Translations under genes and position numbers: made by a program | The notes under the pieces: model-generated | Told to the model about the DNA's origin: nothing | Databases searched by the model: none | What the model saw: the letters and a program-made list of their open reading frames with translations, nothing else | Shown here: positions 29,311 through 38,562 of the stretch, piece after piece | Position numbering within the stretch: position 1 is the stretch's first letter | Layout of the letters: every line of letters begins with the position of its first letter | DNA from: Planctomycetota bacterium | GTDB taxonomy: Bacteria; Planctomycetota; UBA1135; JADKAF01 | NCBI GenBank assembly: GCA_016719295.1 | Contig: JADKAF010000001.1 | Location: 3,348,001-3,412,000 of the forward strand | Length of the DNA stretch: 64,000 bases | Direction: 5' to 3'

Positions 29311-31626
29311 CTACTTCCACGTCGTCGACTCCGGCGTGCTGCGCTTCAGCAGGTGGAACATCTGGAAGCGCTGCGGCAGACCGGCGGTGGCGACGAGCAC
29401 CTCGATCTCGAGCAGATGCTCGAGGGCCGGACCCGCGTCGGTCACGGCGAGCGGGAACCCCGTGCCCGCGAGGTCCTCGAAGCTCACCGAGAGCGAGCCC
29501 TTCGCCGCGGAGTAGGAGAGCGACTTCAAGCCCGGGACGATGCCGATCAGCTTCCACTTCGCCTTCGTGCCCTCACCCGTGATCTGCAGCGCCTCCAAGG
29601 GGACTTCGAGGGGCGCCGCGCCGCCGACGCGCAGCGTGACGACGGCCTCCGAGCCTTCCGCTGCGCGCTCGGCCGCCAGCAGGAAGCCCGCGCCATCGGG
29701 AAGCAGCGTGGCCTTCAGCTTGAGATCGAACGCGTCGCCATCGCCCTGCTTCGCGCTGACGCTGCTCGCGATCGCTGCCCCCGTGTAGCTCGGCGCCAGC
29801 TTCGGCGCGAAGCTGCCGCTGGCATCGAGGTTCAGCTCGCTCTCGAAGGCGAAGGGCAGCAGGGCGCTCGCGGCGACGACTACGGTGCTCCCTTGCAGGA
29901 TCTGCACGTCGAGGGGCACGAGGATGGTGCCGGCGTGATCGGCGTTCTCGAGCTCGAGCAAGTTGCCGATGTTCAGGTCGCGCGCGGTGAAGGAGAGCGC
30001 GCCCTTCTTGGGGTCGAGCTTGCCGGACGACGTACCCGATCGGAACGCGCCTTTCTCGTCGAGGCTGAGCTCGCTGAAGATGGCACCTCCGCGCGTCCGC
30101 ACCGTGATCTGCAGCGTGGAAAGATCCGCGGGTAGCGCAGCGCGCGAGAGCACCCCCTTCATCTGGAAGCTGCCCAGGCTCGGATCTCCACCCTCGAGCA
30201 ACAAGGTCCAATCGAGGTCGAAGCTCGCGCTGGTCACCTGCAAGGAGAGCTCATCGGCGCCGCAGCCGGGAGGGATCGCCAGGCCCTCGCAGCCGTTGAT
30301 CGTCTGGGCAATGACGACGACTTCGCCGGTCGCGGCGCTGAGGACGGCGATCGAACCAAGGTCATCGAGCCCCCACAGCACGCCATCCGGCGTCGCATCG
30401 AGACCACCCTCGTCGAGCGTATCGTTGAGCAGCGGCCCGATCACGGTCCCCGCGCCTGTCGTCGAGTTCACGCTCAAGAGATCCGCTTGCGGGACGACGC
30501 CGACGTCGCCGATCGCGAAGAGGCTCGTTCCGATCGCCGCCAGGCCGTTGCAGTCCCGTCCGACGTTACCCACCGTGGTCGCTGCCCCTGTCGTGAGCTC
30601 GACGCGCATCAACGAATTCGTTGGGTTGTCGTTCACGATCCAACCCACGCCGTTGTCGTCGATGGCGAAGCCCGGGTTCAAGCTGTTCAGGCCCAAGGCA
30701 CCGACGAGGGTCGCGGCTCCGGTGCGCAGATCGATCGTGACGAGCTGCTGCTGCTGATCGTCGACACCGAAGAGCCGACCGTCCGGATGAAAAGCCAGCC
30801 CTTCGAGGCTGGGGAAGCCCGTCGCACCGATGGCGATCGCCGTGCCCGTCAGAAGATCGATGCGGTAGAGCTGACCGTCGCCATCCGAGCGCACGCTGTA
30901 CGCGCAAACCTGGCGCAGCGGGATCGCCATCGCATCGCAGCCGGTGATCGTCGTCGCGACCTCGGTCGCGGCACCCGTGACGGGATCGAGGCGATGCACG
31001 CCACCGCCGTCGTCGATCATCCAGAGCTGCCCGTCGCTCGCGAAGTCGAGGCTGGGCTGCCCCCCCACGGGATCCACGAGATCGCCGACGCGAACGAGCT
31101 GGCGCCGCTGCGTATCGATGCGAAAGAACGCGTCGTCATCGCTCCCCGTCGCGTAGAGGGTCGCGCCGAGCGCCGCGAGCCCGTGGAAGTCCGCGGGCAG
31201 CTCCAGCACGGCTTCCTGTGCTCCCGTCTCGAGGGTCAGCGCGAAGAGCGTCGGAGAGCCCTCGCCGCTACCTTCGCTGCTCACCCAGGCGCGTCCCAGC
31301 GCATCGATCGCGAAGCCGGGATCCTCGACGCCGACCGAGAGGACCGACACCGCGTTCCCCTCTCCCGTCCGCAGATCCAGATGCAGGACCTGCTGCGAGT
31401 CCTCGTCGATCCCGAACAGCCGACCATCGGGATGGAAGGCCAGCGCCTCGACGCCTCCGAAGCCCACGGCTCCGAGGTCGGTCGCGGCGCCGCTCGTGAG
31501 ATCGACGGCGAAGAGATGATCCGTCTCCTCTTCATCGACGACGTAGGCGAAGCCGCGGGACTGCGCGAGCACGGGTGCCGCGCTCGAACCCAAGAGGATC
31601 GCGAGGAAGGAGAGGCGGAACGGCAT
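29311..31626 (-). CDS. Secreted beta-propeller protein with C-terminal beta domains (771 aa)
   Basis: A signal peptide (to about residue 21, PVLAQ) is followed by about 430 residues of propeller repeats: LFAVDLTSGAATDLGAVGF, VEALAFHPDGRLFGIDE, LEGLAFHPDGRLFGVDDQQQ and GLAAIGTSLFAIGDVG. The T.AATLVGALG and FHPDGRLFGID patterns resemble DUF4394-like or PQQ-like extracellular propellers. From about residue 465 it becomes a different beta-rich part without repeats. No Cys-rich or catalytic motif is seen. GGAG stands 7 nt before the ATG. It is followed closely by the DUF3817 and LamG genes. Its ligand is unknown. Confidence 0.85.
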   Translation of the reverse strand: MPFRLSFLAILLGSSAAPVLAQSRGFAYVVDEEETDHLFAVDLTSGAATDLGAVGFGGVEALAFHPDGRLFGIDEDSQQVLHLDLRTGEGNAVSVLSVGVEDPGFAIDALGRAWVSSEGSGEGSPTLFALTLETGAQEAVLELPADFHGLAALGATLYATGSDDDAFFRIDTQRRQLVRVGDLVDPVGGQPSLDFASDGQLWMIDDGGGVHRLDPVTGAATEVATTITGCDAMAIPLRQVCAYSVRSDGDGQLYRIDLLTGTAIAIGATGFPSLEGLAFHPDGRLFGVDDQQQQLVTIDLRTGAATLVGALGLNSLNPGFAIDDNGVGWIVNDNPTNSLMRVELTTGAATTVGNVGRDCNGLAAIGTSLFAIGDVGVVPQADLLSVNSTTGAGTVIGPLLNDTLDEGGLDATPDGVLWGLDDLGSIAVLSAATGEVVVIAQTINGCEGLAIPPGCGADELSLQVTSASFDLDWTLLLEGGDPSLGSFQMKGVLSRAALPADLSTLQITVRTRGGAIFSELSLDEKGAFRSGTSSGKLDPKKGALSFTARDLNIGNLLELENADHAGTILVPLDVQILQGSTVVVAASALLPFAFESELNLDASGSFAPKLAPSYTGAAIASSVSAKQGDGDAFDLKLKATLLPDGAGFLLAAERAAEGSEAVVTLRVGGAAPLEVPLEALQITGEGTKAKWKLIGIVPGLKSLSYSAAKGSLSVSFEDLAGTGFPLAVTDAGPALEHLLEIEVLVATAGLPQRFQMFHLLKRSTPESTTWK

Positions 31627-31731
31627 GTTCTTGCTCCAGGGGTGGATCGGAAGGACGCTGGCGCGAGCACGCCGCAGGGAGTGCGAGCCGAAGCGTCGAG
31701 ACGATGCCAGGAGCGCGTCCCGCGGTCGAGA

Positions 31732-33402
31732 TCAGCGTTCGAAGAGCTCGTCGAAGGCGAAGCGCGTCCAGGCTCGATAGGGCGCGTCCCAGGGCTCGGC
31801 CGCCATCGACGCCAAGGCGACCTCGAGCTCCAGCTGATTCGGCCGCACCACGATCGCGTGCTCGGTCGTGCCCTGCGCGACGAGCTGCAGGAGCTCCTTC
31901 ATCTCGCGCGTTCCGATCGCGCGCCGGGCGCGATGCCAGGCCTGGAGCTTCTGCGCGCCGGCTTGATAGCGCCAGAGCGAGGAGAAGGACGGGCGCTTGT
32001 CGAACACGAGCTCCGGCGTTCCGGCATCGACGCCGTACCGGCGTGGATGATTGCTCGCGAGCAGCACGTGCGGAAGATGAGGCGCGGCATAACCGACATG
32101 GCGCACGCGTTCACCGAATCGATCGCCCTCGATCACGAACGCCGGCAAGCCTGAGCTGCGATAAGGCTGCGCACAAAAGACGAGGCCACCTGGACCACAG
32201 AATCCTCCGCCGCTATTGCGATACGGCTCGGCGAGCGCGAGCACATCCTCAGCAGTGCTGGAGCCACTGCTGTACGCGAGCATCTCGCGCATCGTCCACG
32301 CGAGCGGGACCATCCGCTCGACGACCGGACCGGGGCCGGTGAGCCCCGCGTTCTCCATCGCGTAGAAGCCGTCCTCGTTCAGCCCCGATAGTGTGCCGAC
32401 GAAGCCCGGCCACATGATCGATACGTAGCGCTTCGAGTCCGGCTCGCCGGGCTCCATGGCGAAGATCACGCAGTGCGAGACGGTGACGCGCCGCAGATCG
32501 CACTCGCCGTCCATGTTGCGGCCCGCGATCATCCCGTAGTCGACATCCGTGCCGCGCGTGCGCGCGCCCCAAGCGGCGAACTGCGTGCAGCTCGACTGCG
32601 TCGCGCGCGTCTCGATGTAACCATTGATCGCGTAGAGATCGACGAGCTCGAAGGAGCGTCCGAGTTCCTCAAGCGCGAGGTCCGCGCCCGTGCTGCGCAT
32701 GCCCTCCAGCACGGCGATACACTCCTGCGCATAGCGCTCCGGCGGCGCGTAGTGGTTCTCCAAGAAGCTCGTGAACTCCGCATACGCCGCCGCCGAGCCC
32801 AAGCGATCCTCGATCACGTAGAAGCGCAGGAAGTCGACGATCTGCGCCGCGAGCAGCGCCCCGTGCGCGAAGCCGCGTTGCCGCGCATCGCCGCGGAGCT
32901 GCACGACGGGCAGCCCGTGCATCCAGCGCAGCGCGCCGTTCTCGACGCGACGCTCGCGATCCGGCAAGCAGCGCGGCGCCCGCAGGCGGATCACGAGCTC
33001 GACGGGCGGCGTCGTGCGCGTGACGTGGCGCCAGCGCAGGGAATCGGGAGCCGCGCACCAGCCGAAGGGCTCGCTCGCGCTCGGAGACCAGCGCCCGTCG
33101 CCATCGAGGTCGGCGTAGCCGCAGACCACCAGCGCTGCGTGCTCCTCGATCGCAAGATCGAAGACGCCGTCCGCGGCGGCATCGACTTGGGGCGCTCCTC
33201 GCGAAGCCTCGTAGATCTCCGCCTTCGTGGGGTCGGCGAAGCTACCGCTGGCGCGTCGTTCCAGCCGCAACGCGAAGACGCGCAGCGGCGCATCGAACGA
33301 CACGGCGTCGAGGATGCTCCCGCAGGAAACGATCGGCGCCTGCTCCTGCGCTGCGGCGAGGGAGCACGCCGTGGCGAGGAGGAGCGGGAACGCACGCGTC
33401 AT
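31732..33402 (-). CDS. Exported C45-like Ntn hydrolase (acyltransferase/phospholipase B-like)
   Basis: The start at ATG 33402 gives a signal peptide (MTRAFPLLLATACSLAAAQE), 13 nt after the carboxypeptidase stop; an earlier in-frame start would overlap that gene. Residues about 165-556 fit the C45 / acyl-CoA:6-aminopenicillanate acyltransferase-like fold: LRGDARQRGFAHGALLA, FELVDLYAINGYIE, then SSCTQFAAWGA with candidate nucleophile Cys272, GMIAGRNMD, and GLNEDGFYAMENAG. In this family the Cys becomes an N-terminal nucleophile after self-cleavage and cleaves amide bonds. Residues 22-150 form an extra N-terminal domain with a D-L-D-G-D-G calcium-like loop, which is not typical for the family. 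The substrate is unknown. It is probably co-transcribed with the upstream M14 peptidase. Confidence 0.82.
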   Translation of the reverse strand: MTRAFPLLLATACSLAAAQEQAPIVSCGSILDAVSFDAPLRVFALRLERRASGSFADPTKAEIYEASRGAPQVDAAADGVFDLAIEEHAALVVCGYADLDGDGRWSPSASEPFGWCAAPDSLRWRHVTRTTPPVELVIRLRAPRCLPDRERRVENGALRWMHGLPVVQLRGDARQRGFAHGALLAAQIVDFLRFYVIEDRLGSAAAYAEFTSFLENHYAPPERYAQECIAVLEGMRSTGADLALEELGRSFELVDLYAINGYIETRATQSSCTQFAAWGARTRGTDVDYGMIAGRNMDGECDLRRVTVSHCVIFAMEPGEPDSKRYVSIMWPGFVGTLSGLNEDGFYAMENAGLTGPGPVVERMVPLAWTMREMLAYSSGSSTAEDVLALAEPYRNSGGGFCGPGGLVFCAQPYRSSGLPAFVIEGDRFGERVRHVGYAAPHLPHVLLASNHPRRYGVDAGTPELVFDKRPSFSSLWRYQAGAQKLQAWHRARRAIGTREMKELLQLVAQGTTEHAIVVRPNQLELEVALASMAAEPWDAPYRAWTRFAFDELFER

Positions 33403-33415
33403 ATCGAATGCGCGC

Positions 33416-35875
33416 TCAACGCACGACCAAGGTCTGCGCGTTCCCGCCAAACGCGACGCTCCCACCGCTCAGCCACAAGATCTGCAGGTGATACTGCAAA
33501 CCGACCAGCAGCGGATCGGCCGGGATCGGCAGATCGAGCGCGCCGCGCGCGCTTGTGGGAACCGGTGCGCTCGCCAGCGTCTGCAGCGCCAGCGGATCGA
33601 GCAGCAGCGCGCCGCCGATGCCCGGCAGCGAGAGCGGCGGGATGCGCGAGGTCGAGCCCAGCAGCGCGGCGAAGCCGCTGCTCGGCGCGAGCCAGCCCGC
33701 GCGCACGCTGGTGCCCGTGGCACCCGAGCCGAGCAGCGTCAGCGCGCCATCGGCGGCCGGTGCCTCGAGGGCGAAGCCGTCGACCAGGCACTCGACCAGC
33801 GAAGGATTCAGGTCCTGCGCGCGGACGCGGAGGCGCATGCGATCGGTGAGCGGCGTCCCGAGGTCGAGGCTCACGCGCGTCCAGCCGGTCGTCGAGCTCG
33901 TGCGCGAGAGCAGCGTGCTCCAGCTCGCGCCGTCGTCGCGCGAGACGGCGATCTGCAGCGCGTCGTCGCTCGTGCTCTCGGCGTACCAGAGGTCGAACGC
34001 CGCGGTGCACTGCGAGAGATGCGCGAGATCGAAGCGCGGCGAGAGCAGCGAGGTGTGCCCGCCGTCGACATCGTAGGTGCCCGCCGAGGTTCCGGCGCGG
34101 CCATCGGTCACCCAGCAGCGCGTGCCGCCCGGGGTGGTCTGTGCGCTCGGTTGATACGCAACGCCGCCGTTGCTCGTCGCCTGCGAGACGCCGCGCTCGA
34201 AGAGCCCCGTCGTCGCCGTACCGCCTGCTTCGCGCGCGAAGCCGCGCTCCTGCTCGAAGTCATCATCGACGAGCACGCGGATCGGGACGAGCTGCACCGC
34301 GACGTCGCGCGTCGTGAGCTTGCCGTCGCCCGTGAGCGAGAGGCGCAGCGTCGCGGTCGGTCCGGCGAAGCCGGCCGGCACGTGGAAGCGCAGCGGCGTC
34401 GCCGCGTTGGTGGCGCTCGAGAGGCCCGCGAGCGCGGGAACGCTCGCTTGGCTCTGCAGCACGACGAGGCCCGCGCTCACCGCGCTGAGATCGAGCGTGG
34501 CGGATCCGCTCGCGATGCCGTCGTTCCGCACCGAGACCACGAGCGTGCCTTCCTCGCCGGCCTCGACCGTGCCGTTGCCATTGGCTCCGGGTCCTTCGGC
34601 GATGGCTACGGAGGCGATGTCGAAGCTCGTGCCCGCCGAGAGCGCGAACTTCCGGAACATCGGCTGATGGCGCGTCGCGATGTCGATGATCGTCGGCCCG
34701 ACCGGCCAGAAGCCGCCTTCGTTGCTGCGCCCGAGCTCGGCCGTGAAGGAGTAGCTGCCGCGCACTTCGTGGTGCTGATCCACCGAGCCGCCCGCGGCGA
34801 TGTAGAGCGTCGTCGAGACCGGCCCCTGTGCGATGCCGTTCTCCTCGGTGAGCCACCCGCCGAGGAGCTGATAGCTCGAAGCGTTGCTGGGCAGCGTCGT
34901 CGTCCAACCGTACGGCCAGAGCAGCACATCGGTGTAGGTGTGCGTGCTGAACACCACCGCGAACGAGCGGCTCTGGCAGAAGCTCTCGAGAGCGAGCGTC
35001 TCGGGCTCGCTGAAAGGCGCCGTGCCGCGGTAGGTGTCCGAGCTCGGCGTGGTGGAGTTCCCGCCGTTCGGAGCGCTCCAGCCCGTCGCGTAGTTGCGGT
35101 TGAGATCGACGCCGAACGTGCCGTCGCCGTTGTTCCGGCGATTCTTGCGCCAGAGGCCGCCGCCGCTCGGGTTCGTCGCGCGGTTGTACTCGTAGCCGTC
35201 GGGGTTCACGCACGGCACGAAGTAGAGCTCGCGCTCGTTCACGAGGAAGGTCGCGAGCGGATCGCTGCCGTAGCCCGTGACGAGCCAATCCATGAAGAGC
35301 AGCGTCGCCTCCATCGAGAGCGGCTCGCGCGCGTGATGCAGCGCGTCGTAGAGCACCTCGGGCTCGTTCTCGTCGACGCCGGCGTTGTCGCTGATCTTCA
35401 CCATCCAGAGCGGGCGGCCTTCGATCGAAGTGCCGAGGCTCTGCTTCGAGGTCACGATCGCGGGGTTCGCCTGCTGCAGCGCGTCGAGGATCGCCTCGAG
35501 CTGCGCGAGCGTGTAATGCCCGCCCATCGCGCCCTGGCCGAGCGGCGGGGTCAGCGTCTCGGGCGCCGTGATCGGGAAGCGCGCGGCCTGCGCCGCATGC
35601 CACTCCTCGAGCCGCGCGATCTTCAGCTCGTATTCGATCCGCTCGCGGCGCAGCGTCGCGAGGTCCTCGTCGGTCGCGATCACCTCGACGACACGCCGCG
35701 GCCAACGCGGCGCCGTGCAGCTCGCGAGATCGAGATCGAGGGCGAGCAGGCGCTGCATCTCACCGGGGCCGCTGACGCGCACCTCGACCAAGTGGTGCGG
35801 AGGTTCCTGCGCGAGAGCCGGTGTCAGCAGCGCGCAGGCCGAGAGCAGGCCGAGCACGAGAGAGGGAGAACGCAT
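33416..35875 (-). CDS. Secreted M14 zinc carboxypeptidase (819 aa)
   Basis: The signal peptide covers residues 1-22 (ALLTPALAQ). Residues about 25-95 resemble a propeptide. The M14 domain runs from about 118 (GGHYTLAQLEAILDALQ) to about 410. Zinc ligands H181-x-x-E184 (HARE) and H312 (STHTY), substrate-binding NRNY after GVDL (257-262) and the catalytic glutamate E380 (FTAELG) are all present, so it should be active on C-terminal residues of peptides outside the cell. A beta-sandwich region follows (about 420-690) and a C-terminal module (about 700-819; GSGATGTSVRAGWLAPSSG ... PIPADPLLVGLQYHLQILW) like those of its neighbours. The promoter region upstream is one of two direct repeats. The C45-like gene follows after 13 nt. 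Confidence 0.93.
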   Translation of the reverse strand: MRSPSLVLGLLSACALLTPALAQEPPHHLVEVRVSGPGEMQRLLALDLDLASCTAPRWPRRVVEVIATDEDLATLRRERIEYELKIARLEEWHAAQAARFPITAPETLTPPLGQGAMGGHYTLAQLEAILDALQQANPAIVTSKQSLGTSIEGRPLWMVKISDNAGVDENEPEVLYDALHHAREPLSMEATLLFMDWLVTGYGSDPLATFLVNERELYFVPCVNPDGYEYNRATNPSGGGLWRKNRRNNGDGTFGVDLNRNYATGWSAPNGGNSTTPSSDTYRGTAPFSEPETLALESFCQSRSFAVVFSTHTYTDVLLWPYGWTTTLPSNASSYQLLGGWLTEENGIAQGPVSTTLYIAAGGSVDQHHEVRGSYSFTAELGRSNEGGFWPVGPTIIDIATRHQPMFRKFALSAGTSFDIASVAIAEGPGANGNGTVEAGEEGTLVVSVRNDGIASGSATLDLSAVSAGLVVLQSQASVPALAGLSSATNAATPLRFHVPAGFAGPTATLRLSLTGDGKLTTRDVAVQLVPIRVLVDDDFEQERGFAREAGGTATTGLFERGVSQATSNGGVAYQPSAQTTPGGTRCWVTDGRAGTSAGTYDVDGGHTSLLSPRFDLAHLSQCTAAFDLWYAESTSDDALQIAVSRDDGASWSTLLSRTSSTTGWTRVSLDLGTPLTDRMRLRVRAQDLNPSLVECLVDGFALEAPAADGALTLLGSGATGTSVRAGWLAPSSGFAALLGSTSRIPPLSLPGIGGALLLDPLALQTLASAPVPTSARGALDLPIPADPLLVGLQYHLQILWLSGGSVAFGGNAQTLVVR

Positions 35876-36135
35876 GGGGCGGAGCTTCGAGGGAACGGGG
35901 CGGCCGTGCTAGGAAGCCTACTCCACCGCGCCCCGCGCGCGAGCATCGCTCGGGAGGCTCAGTCCCTCGGCCAGCCCGGCGGCAGCCCGAGCGGCACGAC
36001 CGAGAGGCGTCCCACATAGGCGCGCGCCGACGGCACGAGCAGCCGGCGCTTCGGCGCGTGGAAGCTCACCGTCTCGTCGGCGTGGCACGCGATGCCACCC
36101 AACGCTTCGCCACTGTCGCCATCGAGCCCGCCCGG
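35830..36135. repeat. Direct repeat copy A (306 bp) next to the carboxypeptidase start
   Basis: 35830-36135 aligns without any gap to 38517-38822 (constant offset 2,687). It contains the first 46 bases of the carboxypeptidase gene, its upstream spacer and the 3' end of nnrE. In this copy the carboxypeptidase start is intact and the nnrE part is a fragment. Together with copy B it brackets the PKD gene. Confidence 0.9.
35959..36135 (-). pseudogene. Truncated 3' fragment of nnrE
   Basis: On the minus strand this reads GGLDGDSGEALGGIACHADE, TVSFHAPKRRLLVPSAR and AYVGRLSVVPLGLPPGWPRD then stop. It matches the last 58 residues of the intact NnrE (38646-39284) with a few substitutions. The N-terminal three-quarters of the gene are absent, so it cannot be functional. 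It lies in direct repeat copy A and is evidence for a duplication event. Confidence 0.92.
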
Positions 36136-36155
36136 AGAGGGAGCAGCGTAGACGA

Positions 36156-36194
36156 GCGGAGCCGGCGTCGCCTCGAGGGCGACGCCGGCTCCGC
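36156..36194 (-). terminator. Strong hairpin terminator after the PKD gene
   Basis: A perfect 17-bp stem (36156-36172 with 36178-36194; core GGAGCCGGCGTCGCC) has a 5-nt loop. It begins 36 nt after the stop codon of the PKD/LamG gene. The minus-strand sequence after the stem (TCGTCTACG) is only mildly T-rich, as is common in GC-rich genomes. Confidence 0.7.
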
Positions 36195-36229
36195 GTGGAG
36201 AGCAACGCTCGGAAGAGCGCCTCGCGCGA

Positions 36230-38419
36230 TCAGAACTGCATCTGGGTGTCGATCGCGTTGCTCACCGCGGACAGCGGACCCGAGCCCAGCGAGAGGAGCT
36301 GGTTGTAGATGTGGCCGCCCTCGAGCGTCGGGTCGAGCGGCACCGGGGCCGGCAGGAACACCGAGCCGCCACCGCTGCCGAAGTTGAGGATGATGTCCGG
36401 CGAGACGAGCAGGCGGCAGCCCGGCCCGAAGACGCCCGTGCCCGAGAGATCGAACGGCAGGAAGCCGCCGAGGCTGGCGCTGAGTCCGATGTAGACCGCG
36501 GTCGGACGACCCGGCTCGAGGCCGCTCGCGAGGAGGCCGAAGGCGAGATTGCCGATCTGCGGCGCACCCACGGCCGTGAGGCTCGGGGTGAAGCTGTTGG
36601 AATCGGTGCAGCCCGGATCCATCAACGCACCCGTCGGGTTCTCGTGCAGCAGCGCGGTCTGGATCTCCGCCTGCGTCAGCGCGCGGCTGTACATGCGAAA
36701 GTCGTCGAGATCGTAGTGCTCGGACGCCGGGCCACCTCCGGACGCGACGCTGAACGCGCCGACGGCGAAGCCGGTCGTGCCGTTGTAGGTGTAGGTGCCC
36801 GGAGCGTAGTTGCGACCCGCGTGCGGGACGCCGTCCTGGTAGATCGTGTTGAAGCCCACGGCGTCGTCGATCACGACGGCGTAGTGGTGCCACACACCCT
36901 GCTGGAGGTGACCCTGCCAGTTGGCCGTGTAGGTCGCGGACAGCGTGGTGCCCGTGCCACCGCCGAAGCTGATGCCGGCCGAGGCGAAGAAGCAGCGGAA
37001 GCTGTCGTCGCCGAAGAAGTAGCCGAAGGGGCTGGCGACGATCGACGAGGGATCGCGGCGCGCCCACCACATCACCGTGAGGCTTCCGGTGTGGCGGAAG
37101 TTCGAGCCGGTGTCCACCCAGTTGCGCGTGGGCGTCGAGCTCGGCGTTTGCGAGAGGCTGCCGAAGCCGGCTTCGCTGCCCTTGAAGAGCGCGCGGCCCG
37201 GATCCTTGTGCCAGCTCGCGTTCGGAATGGTCCCCGTGGCGGGATAGAGAGCCGAGCTCGCCACGTTCGAGACCGCGGTGCCGCGCACTTCGTTGAACTG
37301 GTACTCGAGCTTGTCCGCCGAGACGGTGTTCTGTGTGGCGCCGACGACCTGGATGAAGTTGGTCTTCGTCTCGCCGTCGGTGAAGCACGCGTTCGCCGCG
37401 TTCAGCGTCACGCTGTAGAAGCCGGGCGTGGTGTAAGTGAAGCTCGGGCTCTGCGCCGTCGAGTCGATGATCGAGTCGTTGTCGAAGTCCCAGGACCAGG
37501 CCGTCGGGTTGCCGACGGAGGTGTCGGTGAAGTTCACCGTGAGCGGGACCGCGCCGGCGTTCGAAGCGGCGCGGAAGTTCGCCGTCACGACGAGCTGCGG
37601 GTCGGCGAAGATGAAGTCGTTCTCCGTGCGCGTCGAGCTCGGGTGCTGCGAGTCGGTGACGGTGAGCGTCACGTCGTAGAGACCGCACCGGGTGTACGTG
37701 AAGCTGGGATTCTGGGCGTTGCTGTCGATGATCGAGTCACCGTCGAAGTCCCACGCCCAGCTCGTGACGCCGCCCGGGTCGCTGGTGGAGGTCCCGTCGG
37801 TGAAGTTCACGTTCAGCGGCGTCGCGCCGCTGGTGGGCGTCGCGCTGAAGCCCGCGAAGAGGCCCCCTGCGGGGCTGTAGCAGATCGCTCCGTTCCACAC
37901 GCGCGCGTTGACCAGCGTGCCGGAGAAAGTGCCGCTCTGCGACTGGCCGAGGGCCAGCGAGAGGAAGCCGTCGTAGTACGTCTGGTTCGTGCCGTTGCCG
38001 ACCGAGTAGCTGCTGCCCTGGCCGCGGTAGACGAGGCACATGCCGTAGGTGCCGGGGTTCAGCAGGAACGGGCTCAGCAGGTTGACGGTCGTGGGCAGGT
38101 TGAAGCCGGCCGTGACGGCGAGGCCGTTATCGACGCCGACCTGGGTCCACAGTGCTTGCTGCGCGGTCTTGCCGACATAGGTGGTCGGTGTGATCCAGAC
38201 CTCCAGGCCGCAGGCCCTGTTGGGCGAGCTGTTGTAGCTCATGTCGAAACGCGACACGAGCACCGCGGACGAGGCGGTGACGTTGAAGAAGACCGACGAA
38301 TTGACGCCGGAACCACCGTCGTTCGTGTAGAGGGTCTGGAGGCAGCTCTGCGCTTCGGCGGCCGGCGCCAACAGAGCGAGCAGGGCTCCGCCCTGAAGGA
38401 AGTTCGAGAGAGATCGCAT
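36230..38419 (-). CDS. Secreted PKD and LamG domain protein (729 aa)
   Basis: ATG 38419 gives a signal peptide (MRSLSNFLQGGALLALLAPA, cut near AEAQS). Longer in-frame starts run into the direct repeat and are Arg-rich. Residues about 24-180 form an N-terminal beta domain. PKD domains lie at about 187-257 (NVNFTDGTS, SWAWDFDGDS, GLYDVTLTVTDSQ) and 277-340 (SWDFDNDS, PGFYSVTL). A LamG-like domain follows at about 370-585 (LEYQFNEVRG, GVWHHYAVVIDDAVG, YDLDDFRMYSRALTQAEIQ). The last 125 residues (from CTDSNSFTPSLTAVGAPQIG) resemble the C-terminal module of other exported proteins here. PKD and LamG domains are typically adhesive or carbohydrate-related. The gene is flanked by 306-bp direct repeats and looks inserted between nnrE and the carboxypeptidase gene. 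Confidence 0.9.
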   Translation of the reverse strand: MRSLSNFLQGGALLALLAPAAEAQSCLQTLYTNDGGSGVNSSVFFNVTASSAVLVSRFDMSYNSSPNRACGLEVWITPTTYVGKTAQQALWTQVGVDNGLAVTAGFNLPTTVNLLSPFLLNPGTYGMCLVYRGQGSSYSVGNGTNQTYYDGFLSLALGQSQSGTFSGTLVNARVWNGAICYSPAGGLFAGFSATPTSGATPLNVNFTDGTSTSDPGGVTSWAWDFDGDSIIDSNAQNPSFTYTRCGLYDVTLTVTDSQHPSSTRTENDFIFADPQLVVTANFRAASNAGAVPLTVNFTDTSVGNPTAWSWDFDNDSIIDSTAQSPSFTYTTPGFYSVTLNAANACFTDGETKTNFIQVVGATQNTVSADKLEYQFNEVRGTAVSNVASSALYPATGTIPNASWHKDPGRALFKGSEAGFGSLSQTPSSTPTRNWVDTGSNFRHTGSLTVMWWARRDPSSIVASPFGYFFGDDSFRCFFASAGISFGGGTGTTLSATYTANWQGHLQQGVWHHYAVVIDDAVGFNTIYQDGVPHAGRNYAPGTYTYNGTTGFAVGAFSVASGGGPASEHYDLDDFRMYSRALTQAEIQTALLHENPTGALMDPGCTDSNSFTPSLTAVGAPQIGNLAFGLLASGLEPGRPTAVYIGLSASLGGFLPFDLSGTGVFGPGCRLLVSPDIILNFGSGGGSVFLPAPVPLDPTLEGGHIYNQLLSLGSGPLSAVSNAIDTQMQF

Positions 38420-38516
38420 CTGGTGGGAACCTCGAGGAGACGGGTGCAGCGGCCTTGGAGGGAAGGCAGGAGGGGCGGAGCCCGCCGAGGCGCAGGAGAG
38501 TGCTTCCAAGCGACGC

Positions 38517-38562
38517 GCGCGCAGGCCGAGAGCAGGCCGAGCACGAGAGCAGGAGAACGCGT
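38517..38562 (-). pseudogene. Decayed 5' end of the M14 carboxypeptidase gene
   Basis: The minus strand encodes RSPALVLGLLSACA, the carboxypeptidase signal peptide (RSPSLVLGLLSACA in the intact gene), but its start codon has become ACG (38562-38560). Homology ends at 38517. It is a non-functional duplication remnant upstream of the PKD gene. Confidence 0.85.

Noticed and set aside
29276..29557. Extended DUF3817 protein from a start at 29557
   Set aside because: The extra 94 residues overlap the end of the beta-propeller gene and are Arg/Ala-rich. GGAG 6 nt before GTG 29275 and the family length fit the short form.
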